Below, one piece after another: positions 15,428-22,634 of a stretch of DNA of 26,323 nt. Origin of the DNA: DATBLZ01 sp036555065 (GTDB taxonomy: Bacteria; Pseudomonadota; Gammaproteobacteria; Steroidobacterales; Rariloculaceae). A program made the position numbers and the translations under genes. Where the stretch lies: contig DATBLZ010000024.1 in the NCBI GenBank assembly GCA_036555065.1, positions 1 through 26,323 of the forward strand, read 5' to 3'. Each line of letters starts with the position of its first letter. Position 1 is the stretch's first letter. The notes below the pieces were generated by a model. The model searched no databases, was not told the origin of the DNA, and saw only the letters and a list, made by a program, of their open reading frames with translations.

Positions 15428-16756
15428 ATGTTCATCACACGAAAGCACTTGCATCGCCGTACGTTCTTGCGCGGCGCGATGGGGGCGGTAGCCCTGCCGT
15501 TCCTGGACGCGATGGTGCCGGCGTTCGCCCAATCGAGCCGTGTTGCGCCCTTCCGGTTCGGGGCCGTCTACATGCCGAACGGCGTCTACCCCGGACTCTG
15601 GCACCCCGAGAAAGTCGGCAAGGATTTCACGTTCCAGCCCATCATGAAGCCGCTCGAGCCGCTGCGTGAGCACCTCGTCACGGTCAGCCAGATGAAGGCG
15701 CCCGAAGGCGGGCCATCGATGGGCGGCGTGCACATGGGCGCGAGCGCGGCGTTTCTGAACGGCACGGGGCCCGTCGGCAGGAACGGCAGCTTCAATCTCA
15801 TCGAATCCAGAAAGTCCATCGATCAGCATATCGCCGATGCCGTGGCCGGCGACACGCCGCTACGCTCACTGGAGCTCGGCACCGAGGATATGGGCACGTC
15901 GGCCGGCGCCTGCGACGGCTACCCCTGCGTGTTCTTCAATACGATCTCGTGGCGCGATGACTCGAGCCCGCTGCCCGTCGGCATCAATCCGCAAGTGACA
16001 TTCGAGCGCATGTTCGGCGACCCGGGCTCCGCGGCGCAGCGGCTCGCGCGGCTCGAGCAGAAGCAGAGCCTGCTCGATTCGGTCGCCGCGGAGACGGCCA
16101 GGCTCGAGCGCACGCTCGGACCGAGCGACAACGCCATTCTCGAGGAGTACCTCACGAACGTGCGCCGCGTCGAGCATCAGCTGCAGAAAATGCTTGCGCG
16201 TTCCGATACGCTCGCGAGCGCGCCGGCGACGCCGATCGGCATTCCGGATTCGTTCGACGACCATCTCACGATTACGTACGACCTCCTACACCTCGCGTTC
16301 CAGGGCGACATCACACGCGTATTCACGTTCATGCTCGGGCACGAGGGCAGCAGCCGCAGCTACGCGCATATCGGCATCTCCGAGCCGCATCATCCGGTCT
16401 CGCACCATGCCGACAAGCCCGAGGGCATCGAGAGGTATGCGCGAATCACGACCTATCAGATGGTCAAGCTCGGCGAGTTCCTAACCAAGCTCAAGGCCAC
16501 AGCGGACGGTGATGGCACGTTGCTCGATTCCGCGCTGGTCTATTTCGGCAGTGGCATGAGCAACGGCAACGAGCACGACCGCAACAACGCCCCGGCGCTG
16601 TTGGCCGGAGGCGCGAACGGGAAGCTCGAAGGGAACCGGCACATTGCGGTTCCGAACAAGGAGCCGACGTCGAACCTGCTGCTTGCGATGGCAGACTTGG
16701 CGGGTGCCGAGGTCGAATCGATCGGCGTCAGCACGGGTCGTCTCACGCTGTCGTAA
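15428..16756 (+). CDS. Tat-exported DUF1552 protein (module B)
   Basis: A 442-residue DUF1552-family protein, paralogue of the one at 3970. The start MFITRKHLHRRTFLRGA holds a good twin-arginine motif (R10-R11), followed by a hydrophobic region ending in PAFAQ. The middle has LGTEDMGTSAGACDGYPC, a region with no cysteines in module A's copy. The C-terminus has LLDSALVYFGSGMSNGNEHD, then LLAGGANGKLEG, matching the module A layout. ATG 15428 follows GGGGAG at 15414-15419, which overlaps the end of the preceding gene, so the pair is coupled. The frame is open further upstream but only as an extension inside the preceding gene. It ends module B. Confidence 0.93.
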   Translation: MFITRKHLHRRTFLRGAMGAVALPFLDAMVPAFAQSSRVAPFRFGAVYMPNGVYPGLWHPEKVGKDFTFQPIMKPLEPLREHLVTVSQMKAPEGGPSMGGVHMGASAAFLNGTGPVGRNGSFNLIESRKSIDQHIADAVAGDTPLRSLELGTEDMGTSAGACDGYPCVFFNTISWRDDSSPLPVGINPQVTFERMFGDPGSAAQRLARLEQKQSLLDSVAAETARLERTLGPSDNAILEEYLTNVRRVEHQLQKMLARSDTLASAPATPIGIPDSFDDHLTITYDLLHLAFQGDITRVFTFMLGHEGSSRSYAHIGISEPHHPVSHHADKPEGIERYARITTYQMVKLGEFLTKLKATADGDGTLLDSALVYFGSGMSNGNEHDRNNAPALLAGGANGKLEGNRHIAVPNKEPTSNLLLAMADLAGAEVESIGVSTGRLTLS

Positions 16757-16767
16757 CGCGCGGCGAC

Positions 16768-16784
16768 GCCCGACGAGCTCGGGC
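16768..16784 (+). terminator. Hairpin after module B, without T run
   Basis: GCCCGA (16768-16773) and TCGGGC (16779-16784) form a perfect 6-pair stem around CGAGC, 12 bases after the DUF1552 stop. No run of T follows, so it may be an RNA 3' end protector or a weak or factor-aided terminator rather than a classical intrinsic one. Confidence 0.35.
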
Positions 16785-17061
16785 ACTCGCGCGGTTGCCA
16801 CAGCGCCGATGCGGCGTTTGCACGGGCTCACCGGGCTTTCTGCTTCAAGCAGTTACAAGTGCTTGTTCGAGTACTGGCTAAAGCCGCCGCGCGGTTAACA
16901 AAAGCGCAATGCGCAAGTGCAGAAGCGCGGAAAGTTCAACTTCGAGCCCGGGGCAGCGACGACGGCCGAACCGTGTACGAATTCGCTGAGGCTGATATAG
17001 ACTATCGAGAATAGTAAGGCCGGGAAGAGCTGAACAAAGACTCGCCGCGTGGGGACCTATG

Positions 17062-17067
17062 TATAAT
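17062..17067 (+). promoter_or_regulatory. Perfect -10 element (TATAAT) of the TonB operon
   Basis: TATAAT, exactly the sigma-70 consensus and preceded directly by TG, lies 128 bases before the DUF3450 start. No good -35 hexamer is found at 16-18 bases (GACTCG at 17), so activation by a regulator or dependence on the -10 region is likely. Transcription would start near 17074, giving a leader of about 120 bases. Confidence 0.5.
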
Positions 17068-17131
17068 GGGTTGGATACGGTCGGTCTATGGTAATCCCAA
17101 GGCTTTCCTATACTGCGGTCGGGAGGATCGC

Positions 17132-17173
17132 ATGGATTTCCAACGCATCCAGGACTTAGCGTTGGCACGCTGA
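17132..17173 (+). CDS. Possible 13-residue leader peptide
   Basis: ATG 17132 opens a 13-codon frame (MDFQRIQDLALAR, stop TGA 17171-17173) with GGGAGG at 17121-17126, five bases before the ATG, a better ribosome site than that of the next gene. It lies between the TATAAT and the DUF3450 start, 22 bases before the latter. It could be a leader peptide, a translation-coupling frame or chance. The residues show no run of one amino acid typical of classical attenuators. Confidence 0.3.
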   Translation: MDFQRIQDLALAR

Positions 17174-17195
17174 AAATATCCGGGGGCAAGTTTCG

Positions 17196-17978
17196 ATGAC
17201 TATCTCTTCTCCACGGCTCGGAAGTTACCGCCTAACGGTGTTGTGTGCAGGAGTACTGCTTGCGGCGCCGTCATTCGCGCAGCTCGACCGAACCGTCAAT
17301 GCGCAAACCGACGTCGACCGAGCCGCAGCACAGGCGCAGGGCCAAATCAACGATGTACGCGACCGCACGCAGGATGCCGCATCGCGTTACGCGCAGTTCC
17401 TCGCCGAGGCAGAGAGCCTCGAGAAGTTCAACGAGCAACTCGCCGAGCAGGTCCGCTCGCAGCAAAACGAGATCGCCTCGATCGAGCAGCAGCTCGTCGA
17501 TATCGAGACGACAAACCGAGAAGTGCAGCCGTTGATGCAAAAAATGGTCGATACGCTCGAGCAATTCGTCGCGCTCGACGTGCCGTTCTTCCTCGACGAG
17601 CGCACCAATCGAGTTCAGAACCTCAAGGATCTCATGGGCCGCGCCGACGTCGCGATATCCGAGAAGTATCGTCGTCTGCTCGAGGCCTATCAGATCGAGC
17701 TCGAGTATGGCCGCGTCCTCGAAGCCTACGAAGGCCGTCTGACGAAGGCCGATGGCACGGAGCTCACGGCAGAGTTCGTGCACCTCGGTCGCATCGCCCT
17801 CATGTATAGAACGCTCGATGGCGCCGAGACGGGGTACTGGGACGCAACCCAACGCACCTGGGTCGCGGATGACGACTACGCAGACGACGTCGAGGAAGCC
17901 CTCCGCGTAGCCCGACAGGAGGGCGCTCCGGATCTGCTTCGGGTGCCTGTACCGGCCCCGGTGGGAGTCAACCAATGA
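17196..17978 (+). CDS. DUF3450 periplasmic coiled-coil protein
   Basis: A 260-residue DUF3450-family protein. A signal peptide ends at SFA (28). The mature part starts with a long coiled coil (about 35-115, rich in Gln/Glu/Asp/Arg), followed by QFVALDVPFFLDER and EYGRTLEAY-like blocks (here EYGRVLEAYEG) that mark this family, and GRIALMYRTLDG near the end. It is the usual first gene of TonB2-type operons and probably works with the periplasmic part of TtpC; its exact role is not known to me. The ribosome site is GGGGG at 17182-17186. Its stop overlaps the ttpC start in an ATGA. Confidence 0.92.
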   Translation: MTISSPRLGSYRLTVLCAGVLLAAPSFAQLDRTVNAQTDVDRAAAQAQGQINDVRDRTQDAASRYAQFLAEAESLEKFNEQLAEQVRSQQNEIASIEQQLVDIETTNREVQPLMQKMVDTLEQFVALDVPFFLDERTNRVQNLKDLMGRADVAISEKYRRLLEAYQIELEYGRVLEAYEGRLTKADGTELTAEFVHLGRIALMYRTLDGAETGYWDATQRTWVADDDYADDVEEALRVARQEGAPDLLRVPVPAPVGVNQ

Positions 17979-19393
17979 CCGGCCGCCACTTCCATCGGCT
18001 CCTGGCGCCTACCTTCGCAATTCTGGCACTATCGGCCCTGCCGGCCGCTGCGCAGCAAGTCGCGGCCGCGGCAACGTCGCTCGAGGAGTTGCTGAACCGG
18101 GTGCGCAACGTGCGGGAGGAGGAGAACCGCAAGATCGAGGCGTGGGAGCGCGAGTTCAACGCCGCCCCCGCAGCCCAACAGGCCACGATGCTGCGCGACG
18201 CGGAGGCCAGGCGGAATTCCGTTCAGACGACCGCGGATCAGTTATCGGACCGATATTCCAATAACGAGGTCCGCATCAACGACGTCAATCGACAGCTCGT
18301 CGAAAAGGCCAACTCGCTGGGACTCGCGGAGCTCTTCGGTTTGGCGCGCCAAACCGCCGGTGAGGCCGCCGTCGTTCTTCAGCAGTCGCTGATTACCTCG
18401 CAATTCCCGAACGCGCTCGGCCCGGGCGGCCGTGACCGCTTCTTGCGTGAGTTCTCGGCCGGCCGCTCCGTGCCGACCCCGCAGGAGCTCGAGCGCGTGT
18501 GGATCGAGCTCCAGGCGGAAATGACCGCGCAGGGGAAGGTGGCCAAGTACAACGCCCCCGTCGTGCAGCCGAGCGGCGAGTCCGTGGACTCGGAAGTGAT
18601 CGCGATCGGCCCGTTCAGCGCGACCGCGAACGGCCAGTTTCTGGCTTACCTCCCGGCGCTGGGTGCCCTCAACGTGCTGCCGCGGCAGTTGCCGGGCGCG
18701 TTCATGTCGGTTGCCCAGGACTTCGAGAGCACGCAAAGCGGGTACGCGCGCGCCGTCGTCGACCAAACGCGCGGCGTTCTGCTCGGCCTCTACGTCGAGC
18801 GGCCCACGCTCGTCGAGCGCATCGAGCTCGGCGAGACCATCGGCTACGTGATCATCCTCGTCGGCGTCGTCGGCGCGATATTGTTCCTGATCCAGCTCTT
18901 AAGCCTGAGTCGTGTGCGGGTCGCGATTCGCCGGCAACTCAAGAATCTCGATCAGCCGCGAGCGGATAATCCGCTCGGTCGCGTGTTGCTCGCGTTCAAA
19001 GGCAGCGCGCAGAACATCGAAGAGGACTCCGACGTTGCGGAGCTGCGTATTTCGGAGGCCGTGCTGCACGAGGTTCCGAAGCTCGAGCGCTCCCAGGCGT
19101 ATCTGCGTCTCGCCGTCGCCGCCGGCCCGCTGCTCGGTCTGATCGGCACGGTCTGGGGCATGATCCTGACCTTCCAGAGCATCACGGAAACGGGATCGAG
19201 CGATCCGAAGCTCATGGCCACCGGTATCGGCCAGGCGATGATCGCGACGGTGCTCGGCCTCGGCATCGCCATCCCCTTGCTGTTCGCGAATGCACTGTTG
19301 AACTCGCTCTCGCGCACCGTCGTGCAAATGCTCGACGAGCAGAGCGCAGGCATCCTCGCGGAGAGCATCGAGAGGCGTCGGCGCCGTGCCTAA
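17975..19393 (+). CDS. ttpC: TtpC-type MotA/TolQ/ExbB proton-channel protein, copy 1
   Basis: A 472-residue protein with a signal peptide (ending PAAAQ, about 27), a large periplasmic region with coiled coil (35-115) and a globular part (115-285), then membrane helices at about 288-310, 376-400 and 416-441. The last two carry the TolQ/ExbB channel motif (GPLLGLIGTVWGMILTF and GIGQAMIATVLGLGIAIP). TtpC is, from work on Vibrio TonB2 systems, an extra component that couples ExbB2/ExbD2/TonB2 to certain receptors. It overlaps DUF3450 by four bases and ExbB by eight, so expression is coupled. A second copy is at 22635. Confidence 0.92.
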   Translation: MTGRHFHRLLAPTFAILALSALPAAAQQVAAAATSLEELLNRVRNVREEENRKIEAWEREFNAAPAAQQATMLRDAEARRNSVQTTADQLSDRYSNNEVRINDVNRQLVEKANSLGLAELFGLARQTAGEAAVVLQQSLITSQFPNALGPGGRDRFLREFSAGRSVPTPQELERVWIELQAEMTAQGKVAKYNAPVVQPSGESVDSEVIAIGPFSATANGQFLAYLPALGALNVLPRQLPGAFMSVAQDFESTQSGYARAVVDQTRGVLLGLYVERPTLVERIELGETIGYVIILVGVVGAILFLIQLLSLSRVRVAIRRQLKNLDQPRADNPLGRVLLAFKGSAQNIEEDSDVAELRISEAVLHEVPKLERSQAYLRLAVAAGPLLGLIGTVWGMILTFQSITETGSSDPKLMATGIGQAMIATVLGLGIAIPLLFANALLNSLSRTVVQMLDEQSAGILAESIERRRRRA

Positions 19394-19907
19394 TCTATTA
19401 GGCTGGCTGGACGGCATTCGTGAGCTGTCGGGTGACGGCGGCGCTTTCGTGCTGTGGATATTCAGCGCGGGCGTCATATTGTGGGCGCTGATTTTCGAGC
19501 GTTATTGGTTTTTCAAACGCACGCTGCCGCGCCTCGTCAAAGAGATGCAGGAGCAGTGGTACGCGCGGCCCGAGCACAATTCCTGGTGCTCGCGGCAAAT
19601 CCGTCGCGCGATGATCTCGCGGCTCAACGTCGCGATGACCGCCGGGTTCCCGGTGCTCCAAGTGCTCGTGCCGATGTCGCCGTTGCTCGGTCTGATCGGC
19701 ACGGTCTGGGGAATGCTCGAGGTCTTCGATTCGATGGCGATCCGCGGCACGGCCGACGCACGCAGCATGGCGAGCGGCGTCTCCACGGCAATGATCTGCA
19801 CGATGACGGGCCTCGCCGTGAGCATCAGCGGCCTTTACCCCGTGCACTATTTCCGCTCGCGCGCGACGCGTGAGACCGAGAGGCTTGCCGATGCCTTTGA
19901 GTTCTAG
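19386..19907 (+). CDS. exbB: ExbB-type proton-channel protein
   Basis: A 173-residue short ExbB2-type inner-membrane protein of the MotA/TolQ/ExbB family. Helix 1 is at about 20-43, and the two channel helices are at about 89-115 (SPLLGLIGTVWGMLEVF) and 131-155 (GVSTAMICTMTGLAVSISG). It uses the proton gradient to drive TonB with ExbD. The GTG start at 19386 lies inside the end of ttpC in an 8-base overlap, typical of translational coupling. The exbD gene begins two bases after the stop. Confidence 0.93.
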   Translation: MPNLLGWLDGIRELSGDGGAFVLWIFSAGVILWALIFERYWFFKRTLPRLVKEMQEQWYARPEHNSWCSRQIRRAMISRLNVAMTAGFPVLQVLVPMSPLLGLIGTVWGMLEVFDSMAIRGTADARSMASGVSTAMICTMTGLAVSISGLYPVHYFRSRATRETERLADAFEF

Positions 19908-19909
19908 AG

Positions 19910-20317
19910 ATGCCTAGACACCGCAAAGTCGTCTCAGTCGACAGCAGCACGGGCATCGACCTCGCGCCGATGCTGGATTTCGTCACCAATCTTCTGATCT
20001 TCTTCATCATCACTGCCGTCTTCGTCAAAGAGCTCGGGCTCGTCGTCAACCGTCCAACGGGATTCGAGCAACAAAACGAGAGCGACGCCGAGAGTATCAA
20101 TATCCAAATCCTCGACGATGGTGAGATTTGGATCGACAATCGCGTCGTAGACGTGCGCGCAGTGCGCGCGAACGTCGAGCGCTTGAGCGCCGTGAACCCG
20201 CAGATCGGCGTTCTGATCATTGCGCACGAGCTTGCGCCGACGGGCGTGCTGGTCCAGGTCGTGGATCAAGTGCATCTCGGCGGGATCTACAACGTAACGT
20301 TCACCACGCAGAACTAG
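19910..20317 (+). CDS. exbD: ExbD/TolR-type protein, copy 1
   Basis: A 135-residue ExbD/TolR protein with a short cytoplasmic start, a single membrane helix (DLAPMLDFVTNLLIFFIITA, 17-36) carrying the proton-binding aspartate D23, and a periplasmic domain ending in a GIYNVTFTTQN strand. It is the stator partner of ExbB. A second exbD follows after three bases; the two share DLAPMLDF and NLLIFFIIT but differ in the periplasmic part. Confidence 0.94.
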   Translation: MPRHRKVVSVDSSTGIDLAPMLDFVTNLLIFFIITAVFVKELGLVVNRPTGFEQQNESDAESINIQILDDGEIWIDNRVVDVRAVRANVERLSAVNPQIGVLIIAHELAPTGVLVQVVDQVHLGGIYNVTFTTQN

Positions 20318-20320
20318 GAC

Positions 20321-20731
20321 ATGCAAGCCCAACGCCACGCGCCCGAGTCCGAAGAGCACGGCATCGATCTGGCCCCGATGCTCGATTTCACAGTCAACCT
20401 TCTCATCTTTTTCATCATCACGACGTCGTTCATCAAGGAAGCCGGGGTTACGGTGTTCAAGCCCGAGGCTTTGACGGGCGAGTACCGCGAGTCCGGCAAC
20501 CTGCTGATCGCGATACGCGAGAACGGCGATATTCACATGGATCGGCGTCGCATCGAATTGCGCGACGTCCGGACCATGATCGAGCGCTTGCACATCGAGC
20601 GGCCCGAGGACACTGTCGTCATCATCGCCGATCGGCAGAGTCAGGCCGGCCAGGTCGCGAAGGTCATGGATGAAGTGAGGGCCGGGGGTATCCGCGACAT
20701 TTCGCTCGCGGCGGACCCGGGCGGCAACTGA
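20321..20731 (+). CDS. exbD: ExbD/TolR-type protein, copy 2
   Basis: A 136-residue ExbD/TolR protein with helix DLAPMLDFTVNLLIFFIITT (16-35) and the proton-binding aspartate D22. The periplasmic part has RREIELRDV-like segments (here RRRIELRDVRTMIERL) and ends AGGIRDISLAAD. It sits between exbD copy 1 and tonB. TonB2 operons normally carry one ExbD, so two could form a mixed dimer, ExbD acting as a dimer in ExbB pentamers; this is inference. Confidence 0.94.
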   Translation: MQAQRHAPESEEHGIDLAPMLDFTVNLLIFFIITTSFIKEAGVTVFKPEALTGEYRESGNLLIAIRENGDIHMDRRRIELRDVRTMIERLHIERPEDTVVIIADRQSQAGQVAKVMDEVRAGGIRDISLAADPGGN

Positions 20732-20749
20732 CGAACGGAGGGCTCGACT

Positions 20750-21355
20750 ATGTGGCTCGCTAGAATCTCCCTGACGGCCGTGGCCGGCTTCGGCTTGAGC
20801 GCCGGGCTATTCTGGGTGCTCTGGCATCTCGTCGGCGCTGAGTTCGACGTCAATCAGCTCCAGGAAGCGACGCGCATCGACTTCACGCGCATGCGCCGCG
20901 ATACGGAGACGGTCACGAAGCGTGATGTCCGCGTCGAGCGCGAGCGCCCGCCGATCGTTCCGGAGGTGCCGCGCATGGCTTTCTCGACGGGGGCGCTCGA
21001 CAACAATATCGCGACGTTGAGCCCGGTCGTCGATGCCCGCGGGGCCATGTCGCGCATGAGCCTCACGGCGGGCTCCGACCAGGACGTTTTGCCGCTCGTG
21101 CGCATCGCTCCCGAGTATCCGGCGCGCGCCGCAGCGCGCGGCATCGAAGGGTGGGTCATCGTGCAGTTCACGATCACGCCCACTGGATCCGTGCGTGACC
21201 CGATCGTCGTCGAGGCAATGCCCAAGAACGTCTTTGACGATGCGGCGCTCAAGGCCATAGCGCGGTGGCGCTACAACCCCAAGATCGAGGGCGGAGTCGC
21301 GGTCGAGCGCGTCGGCGTGCGGACGATCATTCGTTTCGTGTTGGAGCAGGGATGA
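20750..21355 (+). CDS. tonB: TonB-family energy transducer
   Basis: A 201-residue TonB-family protein with an N-terminal membrane helix (about 7-28), a short periplasmic linker (30-110) with few prolines, and a C-terminal TonB domain (115-200) showing APEYPARAAARGIEGWVIVQF and RWRYNPK. It contacts the TonB box of outer-membrane receptors and transmits proton-motive energy. The compact linker fits TonB2-type rather than classical TonB. ATG 20750 follows GGAGG about 10 bases upstream. Its stop overlaps the TPR gene start in an ATGA. Confidence 0.94.
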   Translation: MWLARISLTAVAGFGLSAGLFWVLWHLVGAEFDVNQLQEATRIDFTRMRRDTETVTKRDVRVERERPPIVPEVPRMAFSTGALDNNIATLSPVVDARGAMSRMSLTAGSDQDVLPLVRIAPEYPARAAARGIEGWVIVQFTITPTGSVRDPIVVEAMPKNVFDDAALKAIARWRYNPKIEGGVAVERVGVRTIIRFVLEQG

Positions 21356-22629
21356 CTATGGGCCTCAAGTGTCGCGCATACGCCTGGGTATCCAGGCTCG
21401 TGCTCGTGCTCGCGCTCGGTAGCTCGCCGGCCTGGGCGCAGCGTGCCTCAGAGGGCGAGGAAGGCGCGCCGCCGTCGCAGAACGTCGACGCCGTCACCGC
21501 GCGAATCCTCGGCGAAGCCATCGAATTCTTCAACATGGACAACTTTGTTGCGGCGCGACAGTCGCTCGGTGAGCTCAATCTCGAGAAGTTGAGTCCGTAC
21601 GAGCGCGGCCGCGTCGAGCAGCTGCTCGCGGGCATGGCCTTCGCCGAAGACAACTACGCCGAAGCGCGCCAGCACCTCGAGCTCGCGATCGCATCCGGGG
21701 GCCTCAACCAGCAGGAGCTCGGCAGCAACCGTTTCCAGATCGCCCAGTCGTACATGGCGGAGGAGAACTGGGTGCAAGGCGCTGCCGCCCTCGAATCCTG
21801 GTTCGAGACTGCCGTAAACCCCAATTCTTCGGCCTACTACCTTTTGGCCGTCGCGTATTATCAGCAAGCCTCAGAGGCCTCGGGTAACGAGGCGACTCGG
21901 TTGTACGACAAAGCTTTGCCGCCGGCGATCAGGGCGGTCGAGCTCACGGAGCAGCCGCAAGAAAGCTGGATTCAGCTCGTCGTTGCGCTGATGCTCCAGA
22001 AGGAAGACTACCGCGGCGCCGTGCCCTGGATCGAGCGCATGGTCGCAGTTGCGCCGGACAAGAAATCTCATTGGATGCAGCTCTCGTCCGTTTATCAAGA
22101 GATCGAGGAATTCCCGAAAGCGCTTGCCATCATGCAGCTCGCGTTCACGGCCGGGCTCTTGACCGAAGATTCCGAGATTCGCCGCCTCGCCGACCTGCTC
22201 GTCTACAACGAGATTCCGTACCGCGGCGGCCAGATTCTCGAGCAGGCAATTGCCGATGGAAAGATGAAGCCTGACGCGGCGCTGTACGAAAAGCTTGCGA
22301 ACTGCTGGATGGCGGCCGGCGAGTTCGACAAGTCCATTCAGCCGCTCACGCGTGCCGCAGACCTCGCGACCACGGGGGACCTTTATGTGCGCCTCGGTGA
22401 AGTGCAGGTGCAGCGCGAAGACTGGAGCGCGGCCCAGGCTGCGCTCGAGAAGGGCTTGAACAAGGGCAGTCTCAGGGACCTCGGATACGCGCAGCTGTAC
22501 ATGGGCATCACGCTACTCGAGCAAGACAAGCCGCGCGAGGCGCGCGAGTGGTTCGTGCGCGCACGGGCGAGCGAAAGACACCGGCGCCAGGCGGAAGGCT
22601 ACTTACAGTACATAGATTCGCAGGGATAG
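21352..22629 (+). CDS. Periplasmic tetratricopeptide-repeat protein of the TonB2 operon
   Basis: A 425-residue protein with a signal peptide ending at AWA (29) and TPR-like helix pairs throughout: for example AMAFAEDNYAEARQHLELA-like (here AGMAFAEDNYAEARQHLELA), VALMLQKEDYRGAVPWIERM, ANCWMAAGEFDKSIQPLTRA and GEVQVQREDWSAAQAALEKG. TonB2/TtpC operons usually end with such a TPR gene, whose role is probably assembly or partner binding in the periplasm. ATG 21352 was chosen over ATG 21358 because of the ATGA overlap with tonB and GGAG six bases before it. A second TtpC gene follows after five bases. Confidence 0.9.
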   Translation: MTMGLKCRAYAWVSRLVLVLALGSSPAWAQRASEGEEGAPPSQNVDAVTARILGEAIEFFNMDNFVAARQSLGELNLEKLSPYERGRVEQLLAGMAFAEDNYAEARQHLELAIASGGLNQQELGSNRFQIAQSYMAEENWVQGAAALESWFETAVNPNSSAYYLLAVAYYQQASEASGNEATRLYDKALPPAIRAVELTEQPQESWIQLVVALMLQKEDYRGAVPWIERMVAVAPDKKSHWMQLSSVYQEIEEFPKALAIMQLAFTAGLLTEDSEIRRLADLLVYNEIPYRGGQILEQAIADGKMKPDAALYEKLANCWMAAGEFDKSIQPLTRAADLATTGDLYVRLGEVQVQREDWSAAQAALEKGLNKGSLRDLGYAQLYMGITLLEQDKPREAREWFVRARASERHRRQAEGYLQYIDSQG

Positions 22630-22634
22630 CCGAT

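Larger units (their letters stand above)
16757..17195. other. 439-base intergenic region before the TonB operon
   Basis: The longest gap in the window. It holds a hairpin at 16768-16784, a weaker CAAGCA/TGCTTG dyad at 16846-16865, a perfect TATAAT at 17062-17067 and a short open frame with a good ribosome site at 17132-17173. Bases 16870-17060 are more AT-rich than their neighbours, as expected for a regulatory region. No structured RNA family is recognised. Confidence 0.6.

Noticed and set aside
16846..16865. CAAGCA/TGCTTG dyad in the long intergenic region
   Set aside because: A 6-pair stem with an 8-base AT-containing loop and no position relative to a gene end; too weak to call a terminator or operator.
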